Origin: Streptomyces sp. SirexAA-E
Lineage (GTDB): Bacteria; Actinomycetota; Actinomycetes; Streptomycetales; Streptomycetaceae
Direction: 5' to 3'
Assembly: GCF_000177195.2 (NCBI RefSeq)
Contig: NC_015953.1
Coordinates: 4,092,001 to 4,156,000, forward strand
DNA: 64,000 nt
Positions 25,198 to 33,316 of the stretch are shown here, in pieces. Positions within the stretch are counted from its first letter, which is position 1. Each line of letters starts with the position of its first letter. The position numbers were made by a program, and so were the translations under genes. The notes beneath the pieces were generated by a model. It ran no database searches. It was not told the origin of the DNA and worked only from the letters and a program-made list of their open reading frames with translations.

Positions 25198-25203
25198 ACG
25201 CTA
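25198..25203 (-). promoter_or_regulatory. -10 box of a leaderless flavin reductase promoter
   Basis: TAGCGT on the minus strand, 7 nt before GTG 25190. Confidence 0.45.
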
Positions 25204-25414
25204 GCGGGGCCGGTGGCGCCGCCACATCGGGCCAGGGGACCAGTCGGGTCCTAGGACCCGGGTACCGCGCTCCCGGGACTTCCGCGATTTGCGTTCAGAA
25301 AGCGCCGGAACGGACAGGAGGGGCCCTGTCGGGTATCCGACACTCCTGAGGCATCTGTTGTGACTTGGAGCACAGAGGCCACTATTTGTTGACCCTGTGT
25401 ACCGAGGGCACAGC

Positions 25415-25442
25415 TCACTGTGATTCAGTGACCGTGACACTG
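25415..25442. promoter_or_regulatory. Overlapping palindromes upstream of cdgB
   Basis: TCACTG-TGATT-CAGTGA (25415-25431) overlaps CAGTG-ACCGTGA-CACTG (25426-25442). The TCAC/GTGA words resemble BldD half-sites, and cdgB is a known BldD target in S. coelicolor, but the spacing differs from the BldD consensus as I recall it. The site lies 60-87 bp before the start. Confidence 0.5.
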
Positions 25443-25501
25443 CAACAAGTACGTCGATATGAAATCTGGAGTTGCTGTCGAGGTCTCGGGGAGTGCGAGC
25501 A

Positions 25502-27169
25502 ATGGAGGCCGAGTCGGAGCCGTACGTCCGCCTTGCGACCATGCGGCAGCTGCACCAGGCCGTCGCTGATCTCAACAGGGCGCGGAGTCTGGCCGACACG
25601 CTGCAGGCCGTGGCCGACGGCATCGTCGCCGGTCTCGGCTACGAACTGGGCTGCGTCAACCTCGTCCGCCCCGACGGTGATCTCGTCGTCGCCGCCTTCG
25701 CCGGGAACGACGCCGCGGAGGCCCTGATCACCGGCCGCGTCGGCTCCAGGGAGTCCTGGGAGCGCAGGCTGTCCATGGGCGAGCCCTGGGACGAGCTCCG
25801 GTTCATACCGCACACCGAGGGCTGGGTGCTCCTCGACGACGACGTGCCGCAGTGGCACACCGACGGGCCGGAACCCCGCTTCGAGGACGAGTGGCACCCC
25901 CTGGACCGGCTGTACGCCCCGATGTACGCCTCCGGCGGGGGTATGGACCTCCTGGGCGTCCTCTCCGTCGACCGGCCGCGCAACGGCCGCCGGCCCGGCG
26001 CCTGGGGCCGTGAGGCCCTCCAGATGTACGCCTCCCAGGCGGCGATTGCGATCAGTAACGCCCGGCTGCGAGCAAACATGCAGCGCGCCCTCGTCCGGCT
26101 GGAGCGCGAGCAGCAGGCCCTGCGCGCCAGTGAGGAATCCTTCCGCCAGGCCTTCGAGTACGCCCCCAGCGGCATGGCCATCGCCGAGATGGGCGGCGAC
26201 CAGCACGGCAGGCTGCTGCGCACCAACGACGCGCTCTGCCGTCTGCTGGGCCGCCCCGCCTCCGTGCTGCGCCGCTACTCCTTCGCGGATCTCGTCCACC
26301 CCGAGGACATCGGCACCCTGCTGCGTACGTCCGCCGAGGGCGGCCGGGCGGAGCTGCGGCTCGGCCGCCGCGACGGCTCCTACCTCTGGGTCTCGCTGCG
26401 CAACTCCGTGGTCGCGGACACCGCCGACGGCCCGCGCTTCCTGCTCACCCACGTCGAGGACATCGAGGAGCGCAAGCGCAACGAGCTGAACCTCGCCCAC
26501 CGGGCGTCCCACGACGCGCTCACCGGCCTGCCCAACAGCGCCGAGCTGCGTTCCCGGCTCAGCGCCCGGCTGTGTGAGAGGCCTCACTCGGTGGCAGCCT
26601 CCTCGGCCTCCACGGCGATCGAGGCGCTGGACGCGGCGTACGGGGACACCGGGGCCTCGCCCGCCCACGGCTACCGCGCGGACGGCTACGAGGGCGAGGC
26701 CGTCCCAGGCGGTGGGCCCTACGACCACCACGTCCACACCGTCGCCCCGGACGAGGAGCACGACGACGGGACGAAGGGCCTGGCCGTCCTCTTCTGCGAC
26801 CTCGACGGCTTCAAGTCCATCAACGACCGTTTCGGGCATCACACGGGCGACGCGGTCCTCATCGAGGTCGCCAGGCGGCTGACCACCTGCGTTCGTGACG
26901 GTGACACCGTCGCCCGGCTCGGGGGTGACGAATTCGTCGTCCTCGCGGACGGGCTCGGGGCCGCGGATGCCGCAGATCTGGCCGTACGCTTGCGTAACGC
27001 CATCATTCCGCCCATCAGGGTGGACGGCCGGGCCGTCAGGGTCGGTGCGAGCTTCGGTATCGGCTGGGCCGAGTGCGGCATGACGGTGGAAGAGGTCCTG
27101 AGCTCCGCCGACCAGCGGATGTACGTGGAGAAGCGGTCCCGGTCGAAGGTTCACCGCAGGGCCGGATGA
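25502..27169 (+). CDS. cdgB: Diguanylate cyclase, GAF-PAS-GGDEF
   Basis: 555 aa. GAF domain about residues 15-190 (LADTLQAVADGIVAGLGYEL..EALQMYASQAAIAISNARL), a short coiled linker, PAS/PAC about 205-330 (EESFRQAFEYAPSGMAIAEM..FLLTHVEDIEERKRNE), then GGDEF from DALTGLPNS with active site RLGGDEFVVLAD near residue 470. An acidic and histidine-rich insertion (about 370-430) splits the start of the GGDEF domain, which is unusual. No EAL domain, so it makes cyclic di-GMP, the signal read by BldD in Streptomyces development. ATG 25502 has GGGAG 9 nt before it. Confidence 0.9.
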   Translation: MEAESEPYVRLATMRQLHQAVADLNRARSLADTLQAVADGIVAGLGYELGCVNLVRPDGDLVVAAFAGNDAAEALITGRVGSRESWERRLSMGEPWDELRFIPHTEGWVLLDDDVPQWHTDGPEPRFEDEWHPLDRLYAPMYASGGGMDLLGVLSVDRPRNGRRPGAWGREALQMYASQAAIAISNARLRANMQRALVRLEREQQALRASEESFRQAFEYAPSGMAIAEMGGDQHGRLLRTNDALCRLLGRPASVLRRYSFADLVHPEDIGTLLRTSAEGGRAELRLGRRDGSYLWVSLRNSVVADTADGPRFLLTHVEDIEERKRNELNLAHRASHDALTGLPNSAELRSRLSARLCERPHSVAASSASTAIEALDAAYGDTGASPAHGYRADGYEGEAVPGGGPYDHHVHTVAPDEEHDDGTKGLAVLFCDLDGFKSINDRFGHHTGDAVLIEVARRLTTCVRDGDTVARLGGDEFVVLADGLGAADAADLAVRLRNAIIPPIRVDGRAVRVGASFGIGWAECGMTVEEVLSSADQRMYVEKRSRSKVHRRAG

Positions 27170-27301
27170 CGTTCACGCCCCCGCCCTTCCCGTACCACGC
27201 CCGGTTTCCGGGGCGGCCCGGGGCAATTCGACGTCTGCTCCGTTCGGGGTAGGCTCGGCCGGTCGGCGACGGCTGGCGACATGGTGAGGAGTGACCCAGG
27301 G

Positions 27302-28264
27302 ATGACGGCCGGGAACAACGGCGCGAGCAAGCCCGAGGACGACGATCCGTTCGGCTATCTGTACGCGGACGGGCAGGCGGCGGGCGCCCAGCCGCCGGGA
27401 CAGGGCGGCTACGGCTACCCCGGCCCGGCCGCACAGCAGCCCGGCGTGCCCAGAACCTCGTACAACCAGGTGCGGACCGTCGGCGAGCGCCAGTACGGGC
27501 AGGTACCGCCGCAGCAGGCGTACGGCCAGCAGCCCCCGCCGCAGTACGGTCAGCCGAACCCGCAGTACGCGGCCCCGGAGACCTACCCGGGCGGTGCGCC
27601 GACCGCACCGCAGGGTGGCGGCCGGGGCTCCGGTCCCGGGCGGGGCGGCCCCAACACCAAGGCGCTGCTGATCGCGGCGGTCGCCGTGGTCGCGGTGGTG
27701 CTCATCGGTATCGGCGCCGCGCTGATGACGGGCGACGACTCCGACAAGAAGAAGCAGGAGGCCGGTTCGTCGGCGGGCCCGGCGGGCGAGGTCGAGGAGT
27801 CCCCGGAGCCGTCCACGTCGGCCGATCCGTCCCAGGAGCCCGTCGAACTGCCCAAGCAGGACGCGGCGACGCTGACCCTGGGTGGCACGGCGGCCCTGGA
27901 CAACTCGGTCAAGGGCGCCAAGGGTGCCAACGGCCAGTACATCAGCCTCAACGAGGTCGGCCGGTCGGCGACCTGGACGGTGGATGTGCCGGCGGACGGC
28001 CCGTACACCCTCTACGTGACGTACGGCGTGCCCGGCAAGGACGCCAAGACGTCCCTGACGGTCAACGACGAGGAGCCCCGCTCCATCAACATGAAGAACT
28101 TCGCACAGGCCGCGGAGGGCGACCTGGAGAAGGGCTGGACCAACACCTACGCGTGGGTGCAGCTCAAGAAGGGGTCCAACACCCTCACGCTGTCGTGCCG
28201 CGAGGGCGACTCGTGCGACGCCAACCTCGACCAGCTGGAGCTGAAGTCGGGCCACACCAAGTAG
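27302..28264 (+). CDS. Membrane-anchored carbohydrate-binding (CBM35/CBM6-like) protein
   Basis: 320 aa. Residues 1-115 are cytoplasmic, rich in Pro, Gln, Gly and Tyr (QYGQVPPQQAYGQQPPPQYG). One helix at about 120-142 (ALLIAAVAVVAVVLIGIGAA) crosses the membrane, then a Ser/Pro/Glu linker leads to a beta-sandwich at about 190-320: NGQYISLNEVGRSATWTVDV, YTLYVTYGVPG, and SLSCREGDSCDANLDQLEL-like strands with a Cys pair. The C-terminal domain looks like a family 6/35 carbohydrate-binding module facing the cell wall. ATG 27281 is an alternative start. Role possibly sensing or holding wall polysaccharide. Confidence 0.75.
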   Translation: MTAGNNGASKPEDDDPFGYLYADGQAAGAQPPGQGGYGYPGPAAQQPGVPRTSYNQVRTVGERQYGQVPPQQAYGQQPPPQYGQPNPQYAAPETYPGGAPTAPQGGGRGSGPGRGGPNTKALLIAAVAVVAVVLIGIGAALMTGDDSDKKKQEAGSSAGPAGEVEESPEPSTSADPSQEPVELPKQDAATLTLGGTAALDNSVKGAKGANGQYISLNEVGRSATWTVDVPADGPYTLYVTYGVPGKDAKTSLTVNDEEPRSINMKNFAQAAEGDLEKGWTNTYAWVQLKKGSNTLTLSCREGDSCDANLDQLELKSGHTK

Positions 28265-28287
28265 GTACGCCCGCGGGGAACACCGTC

Positions 28288-28321
28288 CGCGCCCCGGTCT
28301 CGCCCCGCGAGCCGGGGCGCG
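28288..28321. terminator. Bidirectional terminator between convergent genes
   Basis: CGCGCCCCGG and CCGGGGCGCG arms with a 14-nt loop lie in the 70-bp gap between the plus-strand CBM gene and the minus-strand kinase gene. Confidence 0.7.
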
Positions 28322-28334
28322 GCCGTGTCCCGGG

Positions 28335-29267
28335 TCAGGCGGCCGGGGCGTGCCGCTCGACCGTGACGCGGGGCAGCAGCTCCGCGTAGGCCGCCGGGTC
28401 GAACTCGCCGGCGGTGGGGGCCAGTACGGTCGCGGTCGCCAGGGCGACCGCGCGGGCGAGCCGGCCGGGCCAGTCCAGTCCGTCCACGAGCCCGGCCAGC
28501 AGCCCGGCCACGGCGGAGTCCCCGGCGCCCGTCGGATTCCCCCGGACCGGGGCGGGGGGCGCGGCCCGCCAGATGCCGTCCGGGGTGACGGCGAGCAGCC
28601 CGTCGGCGCCCAGCGAGGCGACGACGCTGTGGGCGCCCCGGCGGCGCGCGTCGCGGGTGGCGCGCAGGGGTTCGCGGGCTCCGGTGAGCTGGGCGAGCTC
28701 GTCGGCGTTCGGCTTGACGAGGTCGGGGCGGGCGGCGATGCCCCGGCGCAGGGGTTCGCCGCTGGTGTCCAGCAGTGCGGGCACCCCGGCGGCGCGGGCG
28801 AGGCGGATCAGGTCCGCGTAGGCGCCGACGTGGATACCGGGCGGCAGGCTGCCGCAGAGGGCGACCGCGTCGGCCGTGCCGAGGAGGTCGCGGTAGGCCC
28901 GCAGGAAGGCGTCCCACTCGTGGGCGCCGATGTGCGGGCCGGGTTCGTTGAGCTGGGTGGTGTCACCGGTGGCGCGGTCGACGACGGCCACGGTGCGCCG
29001 GGTGCTGCCGGACACCTCGACGAGGGCGTCGGTCGGGTGGTTCGGGAGGCCGGCGAGCAGCTCGCGCAGGACCGCTCCGGTGGCACCTCCGGCGAAGCCG
29101 GTGACCACTGCCTCGTGGCCCAGTTCCCGGAGCACCCGGGCCACGTTGACGCCCTTGCCGCCGGGGCGCTCGGTCATCTCGCCGACGCGGTGGCTGGTGT
29201 GCGGGACGAGGGCGGGGACGCCGTACGTCAGGTCGAGCGCGGTGTTCAGCGTGACGGTCAGTATCAC
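28335..29267 (-). CDS. 1-phosphofructokinase family hexose kinase (PfkB/ribokinase fold)
   Basis: 310 aa. The N-terminus ILTVTLNTALDLTYGVPALV is that of the 1-phosphofructokinase/tagatose-6-phosphate kinase branch; GGKGVNVARVLRELG is PfkB signature 1 and GNPTGAGDSAVAGLLAGL signature 2 with the catalytic Asp (GAGD). It should phosphorylate a sugar phosphate. It lies beside nagA, but the terminator between them argues for separate transcription. GTG 29267 has GGGAG 9 nt upstream; GTG 29273 is the alternative. In this genomic position a tagatose-6-phosphate or similar amino-sugar-derived substrate is possible. Confidence 0.85.
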   Translation of the reverse strand: MILTVTLNTALDLTYGVPALVPHTSHRVGEMTERPGGKGVNVARVLRELGHEAVVTGFAGGATGAVLRELLAGLPNHPTDALVEVSGSTRRTVAVVDRATGDTTQLNEPGPHIGAHEWDAFLRAYRDLLGTADAVALCGSLPPGIHVGAYADLIRLARAAGVPALLDTSGEPLRRGIAARPDLVKPNADELAQLTGAREPLRATRDARRRGAHSVVASLGADGLLAVTPDGIWRAAPPAPVRGNPTGAGDSAVAGLLAGLVDGLDWPGRLARAVALATATVLAPTAGEFDPAAYAELLPRVTVERHAPAA

Positions 29268-29347
29268 CTGCACCGGCTCCCGGTTCGTTCGTGGTCCGTC
29301 CTTCGCGCACCGTCTCCTCGCGGCGCGCTGCCCCGGCGATCATGCCA

Positions 29348-29393
29348 AAGAGGCGGCGGCCGTCCCAGCCCCGCGGGACAACCGCCGTCTCTT
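29348..29393 (-). terminator. Hairpin terminator after nagA
   Basis: AAGAGGCGGCGG and CCGCCGTCTCTT pair with one wobble, plus an inner GTCCC/GGGAC, 29 nt beyond the nagA stop. Confidence 0.75.
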
Positions 29394-29421
29394 CGTTACG
29401 TGTTCGACCAGCCCGCCGGGC

Positions 29422-30570
29422 TCAGGCGGGGTCGACGATCCACTCGCCGCGGCGCATGACGCCCTTGAGCGCGAAGTCCGCGTCCAGGACGACGAGGTCG
29501 GCGTCCTTGCCCGGTTCGAGCGAGCCGACCCGGTCGTCCAGGCCGAGCAGCCGCGCCGGGTTGGCGGAGATGGACCGGACGACGTCCTCGACCGGGATCC
29601 GGTCGACGGTCACGGCCCGGCGGAACGCGGTGTCCAGGGTCAGCGTCGAGCCGGCGATCGAGCCGCCCTCCACCAGCCGGGCGACTCCGTCCTTGACCTC
29701 GACGTCGAGCGGGCCGAGGAGGTAGCGGCCGTCGGCGGCGCCGGCGGCGTCCATCGCGTCGGTGATCAGCGCGACCCGGTCGGCTCCCGCGTGGTGGTAG
29801 GCCAGTTCGAGTGCGGCCGGGTGCAGGTGCGTCCCGTCGTTGATCAGCTCGACGGTGACGCGCTCGTCCTCCAGGAGGGCGGCGATCGGCCCGGGCGCAC
29901 GGTGGCCGAGGACGGGCATCGCGTTGTAGAGGTGGGTGGCGACGGTGGCGCCGGCGTCGATCGCCTCGACGGTCTGCTCGTAGGTGGCGTCCGTGTGCCC
30001 GACGGCGGCGATCACCCCGTGTTCGGCCAGCAGCCGTACGGACTCGATGCCGCCCGGGAGTTCGGTGGCCAGGGTGACCATCTTGGCCGTGCCGCGGGCC
30101 GCCTCGATCAGCTTGCGGACCTCGGCGGGGTCGGGGTCGCGCAGGAGGGCCTCGCTGTGGGCGCCCTTGCGGCACGGGGAGATGAAGGGGCCCTCGAAGT
30201 GGACCCCGGCCAGCTCGCCCTGCTCGACCAGCTCCGAGAGCAGACCGGCCTGACGGGCCAGGAAGTCCATGTCGCCGGTGACGGTGGAGGCGACGACGGT
30301 GGTCGAGCCGTGCGCGCGGTGCGTCCGCACGCCGGTCAGGACGTCCTCGGCGGAGCCGGTGGCGAAGGAGGCTCCGCCGCCGCCGTGGTTGTGCATGTCC
30401 ACGAAGCCCGGGACCACCCAGTGGCCCGACAGGTCGACGGTCCGGGCGCCGTCCGGCGTGCTGCCGGCGATCCGGGGGCCCTCGACGATCACCCGGCCGT
30501 TCTCGACGGTTCCGGTGGGAAGCACCACCCGGGCGCCTGCGAGAACTGTGCTGTCTGCGCGTCCGGCCAT
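29422..30570 (-). CDS. nagA: N-acetylglucosamine-6-phosphate deacetylase
   Basis: 382 aa amidohydrolase. Metal and active-site motifs: GFVDMHNHGGGG (about 55-66), HFEGPFISP, the zinc His in AVGHTDATYEQ (about 190-200), ATHLYNAM, and the catalytic Asp in LITDAMDAAG (about 270). It converts GlcNAc-6-P to glucosamine-6-P and acetate in the cytoplasm. Its ATG overlaps the stop of the upstream kinase (TGATG), so the two are translationally coupled. The operon probably responds to DasR through the site at 31531. Confidence 0.96.
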   Translation of the reverse strand: MAGRADSTVLAGARVVLPTGTVENGRVIVEGPRIAGSTPDGARTVDLSGHWVVPGFVDMHNHGGGGASFATGSAEDVLTGVRTHRAHGSTTVVASTVTGDMDFLARQAGLLSELVEQGELAGVHFEGPFISPCRKGAHSEALLRDPDPAEVRKLIEAARGTAKMVTLATELPGGIESVRLLAEHGVIAAVGHTDATYEQTVEAIDAGATVATHLYNAMPVLGHRAPGPIAALLEDERVTVELINDGTHLHPAALELAYHHAGADRVALITDAMDAAGAADGRYLLGPLDVEVKDGVARLVEGGSIAGSTLTLDTAFRRAVTVDRIPVEDVVRSISANPARLLGLDDRVGSLEPGKDADLVVLDADFALKGVMRRGEWIVDPA

Positions 30571-31502
30571 CAGGCGGATACCTCCGTGGAGAGTAGATCC
30601 CAGGCGAGCAGCCCTGCGCCCAGGCATCCGGCGGTGTCCCCGAGGGCCGCCGGGACGATGTGGGGCAGTTTCTGGAACGTGACGCGTTCCTCGACGGCCG
30701 CACGCAGTGGTGTGAACAAGGTTTCCCCCGCCTCGGCCAGACCGCCACCGATGATCAGCGTGCGGGGGTCCAGCAGGGTGAGGGCGGTCACCAGCCCCGC
30801 GGCGAGCGCGTCGACGGCGTTCTGCCAGACGCGGAGCGCGGCCGGGTCGCCCGAGGCCACGGCCTTGGCGCAGTCCGCCGCGTCGGCCTCCGGGTCGCCG
30901 GACGCCTCGGCCCAGGCCCGGGAGACGGCGGACGCGGACGCCAGCGTCTCCAGACAGCCGCGCTGACCGCAGCCGCAGTCGGGGCCGTCCGGGCGTACGA
31001 CGACGTGGCCGATCTCGCCCGCGTAGCCGTGGGCCCCCGCCTCGATGGAGCCCGCGATGCCGATGGCGCCGGCGATCCCGGTGCCCAGCGGGACGAAGAG
31101 GAAACGGTCGGTGCCCTTGCCCGCGCCGATCCGTCCCTCGGCGAGACCGCCGGTCCTGACGTCGTGGCCGAGCGCGACGGGTATGCCGCCGAGCCGCTCG
31201 GCGATCAGGGCGCGCAGGGGGACGTCGCGCCAGCCCAGGTTGGTGGCGTAGACGGCGATCCCGCGCTCGGCGTCGACGATGCCCGGTACGGCGACCCCGG
31301 CGGCGACGGCCCCTTCGCCGAAGTGGGCCTCGCCGTACGCGTACAGATCCTCCGCGAAGCCGAGGACGGTGTCGACGACGGCCTCGGCGCCGCGCTCCCG
31401 GCCGGTGGCCCGGCGCGCCTCGTGGAGCAGGGTGCCGTCTTCCCCGACCAGTGCGGCCTTCATTCCTGTGCCGCCCACATCGAGGGCGATGACGTGTCTC
31501 AC
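30570..31502 (-). CDS. nagK: ROK family N-acetylglucosamine kinase
   Basis: 310 aa. Phosphate-binding DVGGTGMKAALV at the N-terminus; the ROK zinc motif is CGCGQRGCLETLAS (about 165-178) preceded by GEIGHVVV, where the His also binds zinc. Catalytic region is GHDVRTGGLAEG. Position directly upstream of nagA in one operon points to GlcNAc as substrate, as for nagKA in Streptomyces; a general glucokinase is less likely here. GTG 31502 begins VRHVIALDVGG; the ribosome binding site is weak. Confidence 0.9.
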   Translation of the reverse strand: MRHVIALDVGGTGMKAALVGEDGTLLHEARRATGRERGAEAVVDTVLGFAEDLYAYGEAHFGEGAVAAGVAVPGIVDAERGIAVYATNLGWRDVPLRALIAERLGGIPVALGHDVRTGGLAEGRIGAGKGTDRFLFVPLGTGIAGAIGIAGSIEAGAHGYAGEIGHVVVRPDGPDCGCGQRGCLETLASASAVSRAWAEASGDPEADAADCAKAVASGDPAALRVWQNAVDALAAGLVTALTLLDPRTLIIGGGLAEAGETLFTPLRAAVEERVTFQKLPHIVPAALGDTAGCLGAGLLAWDLLSTEVSA

Positions 31503-31530
31503 GGGAGACAGTTTCGCCCGAGGACCCCTA

Positions 31531-31546
31531 AAAGGTCTAGTCCACT
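31531..31546. promoter_or_regulatory. DasR-responsive element (dre) candidate before nagKA
   Basis: AAAGGTCTAGTCCACT matches the consensus ACTGGTCTAGACCAGT at 12 of 16 positions, 29 bp upstream of the nagK start. DasR is the GlcNAc-utilisation repressor of Streptomyces. Confidence 0.75.
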
Positions 31547-31552
31547 AACGCA

Positions 31553-31575
31553 GTTTGTTGCGTGCGCATACAAAC
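31553..31575. promoter_or_regulatory. Second palindrome between nagK and the sugar-binding gene
   Basis: GTTTGT ... ACAAAC arms with inner TGCG/CGCA, offset by one base. It lies between the two dre candidates and is unlike dre, so a second regulator (for example a ROK or LacI protein) may bind. Confidence 0.45.
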
Positions 31576-31619
31576 GGTGTCCAGTCGTCCCCTGCTACAT
31601 TGCCGAATCGATACTGCGG

Positions 31620-31631
31620 TGGTTTAGACCA
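31620..31631. promoter_or_regulatory. DasR-responsive element (dre) candidate before the sugar-binding lipoprotein gene
   Basis: TGGTTTAGACCA differs from the dre core TGGTCTAGACCA at one base and is 14 bp before the GTG at 31646. Confidence 0.75.
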
Positions 31632-31645
31632 ACGTAGGTGTACAT

Positions 31646-32941
31646 GTGCGGACGAACGTAGGGATGGGCCAGGCTGTGCAGCGGCGCTTTGTGGGGGTGA
31701 CCGCGGTGGCGGCGGCACTGGGTTTGACGGCGACATTGTCGGGTTGTGGAGCGGACGGCGGTTCGGGGGACGTCACCCTGAAGCTGGTGGCGGCGGACTA
31801 CGGCACCGGCGCCGAGAACAGTTCCCAGAAGTACTGGGACGACCTCGCCGCCGCGTTCGAGAAGAAGAACCCCGGCATCCGGGTCGACGTCACCGTCCGC
31901 TCCTGGAAGGACGTCGACCGCGAGGTCGCCGAGATGGTGAAGGCCGGCGAGGCCCCCGACATCGCGCAGATCGGCGCCTACGCCGACTACGCCGAGGCCG
32001 GAGACCTCTACCCCGCGAGCGAGATGCTGGCCATCCGCACCGAGTCCAACTTCCTGCCGTCGCTCAGCGACGCGGGCAAGGTCCGCGGCTCCCTGTACGG
32101 CCTTCCGTTCGTGGCGAGCACCCGGCTGCTCTTCTACAACAAGGGGCTGTTCGACGCGGCGGGTATCGACGCCCCGCAGACCTGGGACGACATCAGCAGC
32201 GACGCCGAGGCGCTGAAGAAGAACGGCGTCACCTACCCCTTCGCCCTGCCGCTCGGCCCGGAGGAGTCCCAGGCCGAGACCCTGATGTGGATGCTCAGCG
32301 GCAACGGCGGCTACACGGACGACGTCGGCACGTACGTCATCGACTCCGCGGCCAACGTCGAGACCTTCAAGTGGCTGCAGAGAGACCTCGTCGGCAAGGG
32401 CCTCACCGGGCCCGTCGCCCCCGGCAAGCTCGACCGGGCCAAGGCGTTCGAGGCGTTCACCAAGGGCGAGGTGGGCATGCTCAACGGCCACCCGACGCTC
32501 ATGGAGGACGCCGAGAAGAAGGGCATCGAGGTCGGCATGGTCCCGCTGCCCGGGGCCGACGGGCCGACCGAGGGCTCCATGGGCGTGGCCGACTGGATGA
32601 TGGGCTTCAAGCAGAACGGCCACCGCAAGGAGATAGGCAGGTTCCTCGACTTCGCCTATCAGGACGAGAACGTGCTGGCCTTCGCCGACGCGTACGACCT
32701 GCTGCCGGTGACCGGGAGCGCCTCGGCCGAGATGGAGGCCGACACCAAGCACAAGCCGCTGCACGACTTCCTGTCGGCCCTGCCGAACTCCCAGCTCTAC
32801 CCCTTCGGCAAGACGTCCTGGGCGCAGGTCAGCGAGGCGGTCAAGGAGAAGATCGGCTCCGCGGTCGAGCCGAACGGCAACCCCGAGATCGTCCTCGGCG
32901 ACATCGCGGCCGTGGCGCGGGACACGGAGAGCGCGCAGTAA
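31646..32941 (+). CDS. Sugar ABC transporter substrate-binding lipoprotein, orphan
   Basis: 431 aa. A lipoprotein signal with lipobox LSGC (near residue 34; cleavage before Cys) is followed by a family 1 (MalE-like) solute-binding fold: VKAGEAPDIAQIGAYADYAE, LYGLPFVASTRLLFYNKGLF, FTKGEVGMLNGHPTLM. No permease genes accompany it, so it must deliver sugar to a permease encoded elsewhere, probably energised by MsiK. Its place opposite nagKA with dre sites in the shared promoter region suggests a GlcNAc-containing or chitin-derived ligand. GTG 31646 and ATG 31664 are both possible starts. Confidence 0.88.
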   Translation: MRTNVGMGQAVQRRFVGVTAVAAALGLTATLSGCGADGGSGDVTLKLVAADYGTGAENSSQKYWDDLAAAFEKKNPGIRVDVTVRSWKDVDREVAEMVKAGEAPDIAQIGAYADYAEAGDLYPASEMLAIRTESNFLPSLSDAGKVRGSLYGLPFVASTRLLFYNKGLFDAAGIDAPQTWDDISSDAEALKKNGVTYPFALPLGPEESQAETLMWMLSGNGGYTDDVGTYVIDSAANVETFKWLQRDLVGKGLTGPVAPGKLDRAKAFEAFTKGEVGMLNGHPTLMEDAEKKGIEVGMVPLPGADGPTEGSMGVADWMMGFKQNGHRKEIGRFLDFAYQDENVLAFADAYDLLPVTGSASAEMEADTKHKPLHDFLSALPNSQLYPFGKTSWAQVSEAVKEKIGSAVEPNGNPEIVLGDIAAVARDTESAQ

Positions 32942-32951
32942 GTTGGGCGAT

Positions 32952-33278
32952 ATGACCGCAGCCGCCCCGGACCCGGATGCCCCGGACCCCGACGCCTCGG
33001 CCCCGGACGCCCTGGATTCCGGCGCCTCGGATCCCGGCGCCTCGGCCCCGGACGCCGCCCTCTCCGACCAGGAGCGCGCGGTGCTGGCCGTGGAGCGGCA
33101 GTCCTGGCCGGGTCCGGGTGCGAAGGAACGCGCGATCCGGGAACGGCTGGGGATGTCCCCGGTGCGCTACTTCCAGCTCCTCAACGCACTCCTGGACGAC
33201 CGCCGCGCACTGGAGGAGGACCCGGTGACGGTCAACCGCCTGCGCCGCGTCCGCGAGGCCAGACGCGACCGTCGCTGA
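32952..33278 (+). CDS. DUF3263 family protein
   Basis: 108 aa. The N-terminal 40 residues repeat Asp-Pro-Asp-Ala and are disordered; residues about 40-108 are the DUF3263 domain: ERAVLAVERQSWPGPGAKER then AIRERLGMSPVRYFQLLNAL, ending with a basic RRVREARRDRR. The domain looks like a small DNA-binding fold (a helix-turn-helix-like sigma-region resemblance) and is common in actinobacteria; its function is not established. It begins 10 bp after the sugar-binding gene and just before otsB, so it may be in an operon with either. Confidence 0.85.
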   Translation: MTAAAPDPDAPDPDASAPDALDSGASDPGASAPDAALSDQERAVLAVERQSWPGPGAKERAIRERLGMSPVRYFQLLNALLDDRRALEEDPVTVNRLRRVREARRDRR

Positions 33279-33304
33279 GCCGCCCCTCGCCGGTTCCGGA
33301 CCGA

Positions 33305-33310
33305 TACGCT
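33305..33310 (+). promoter_or_regulatory. -10 box of a leaderless otsB promoter
   Basis: TACGCT, 6 nt before ATG 33317. Confidence 0.45.
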
Positions 33311-33316
33311 CGCCGC

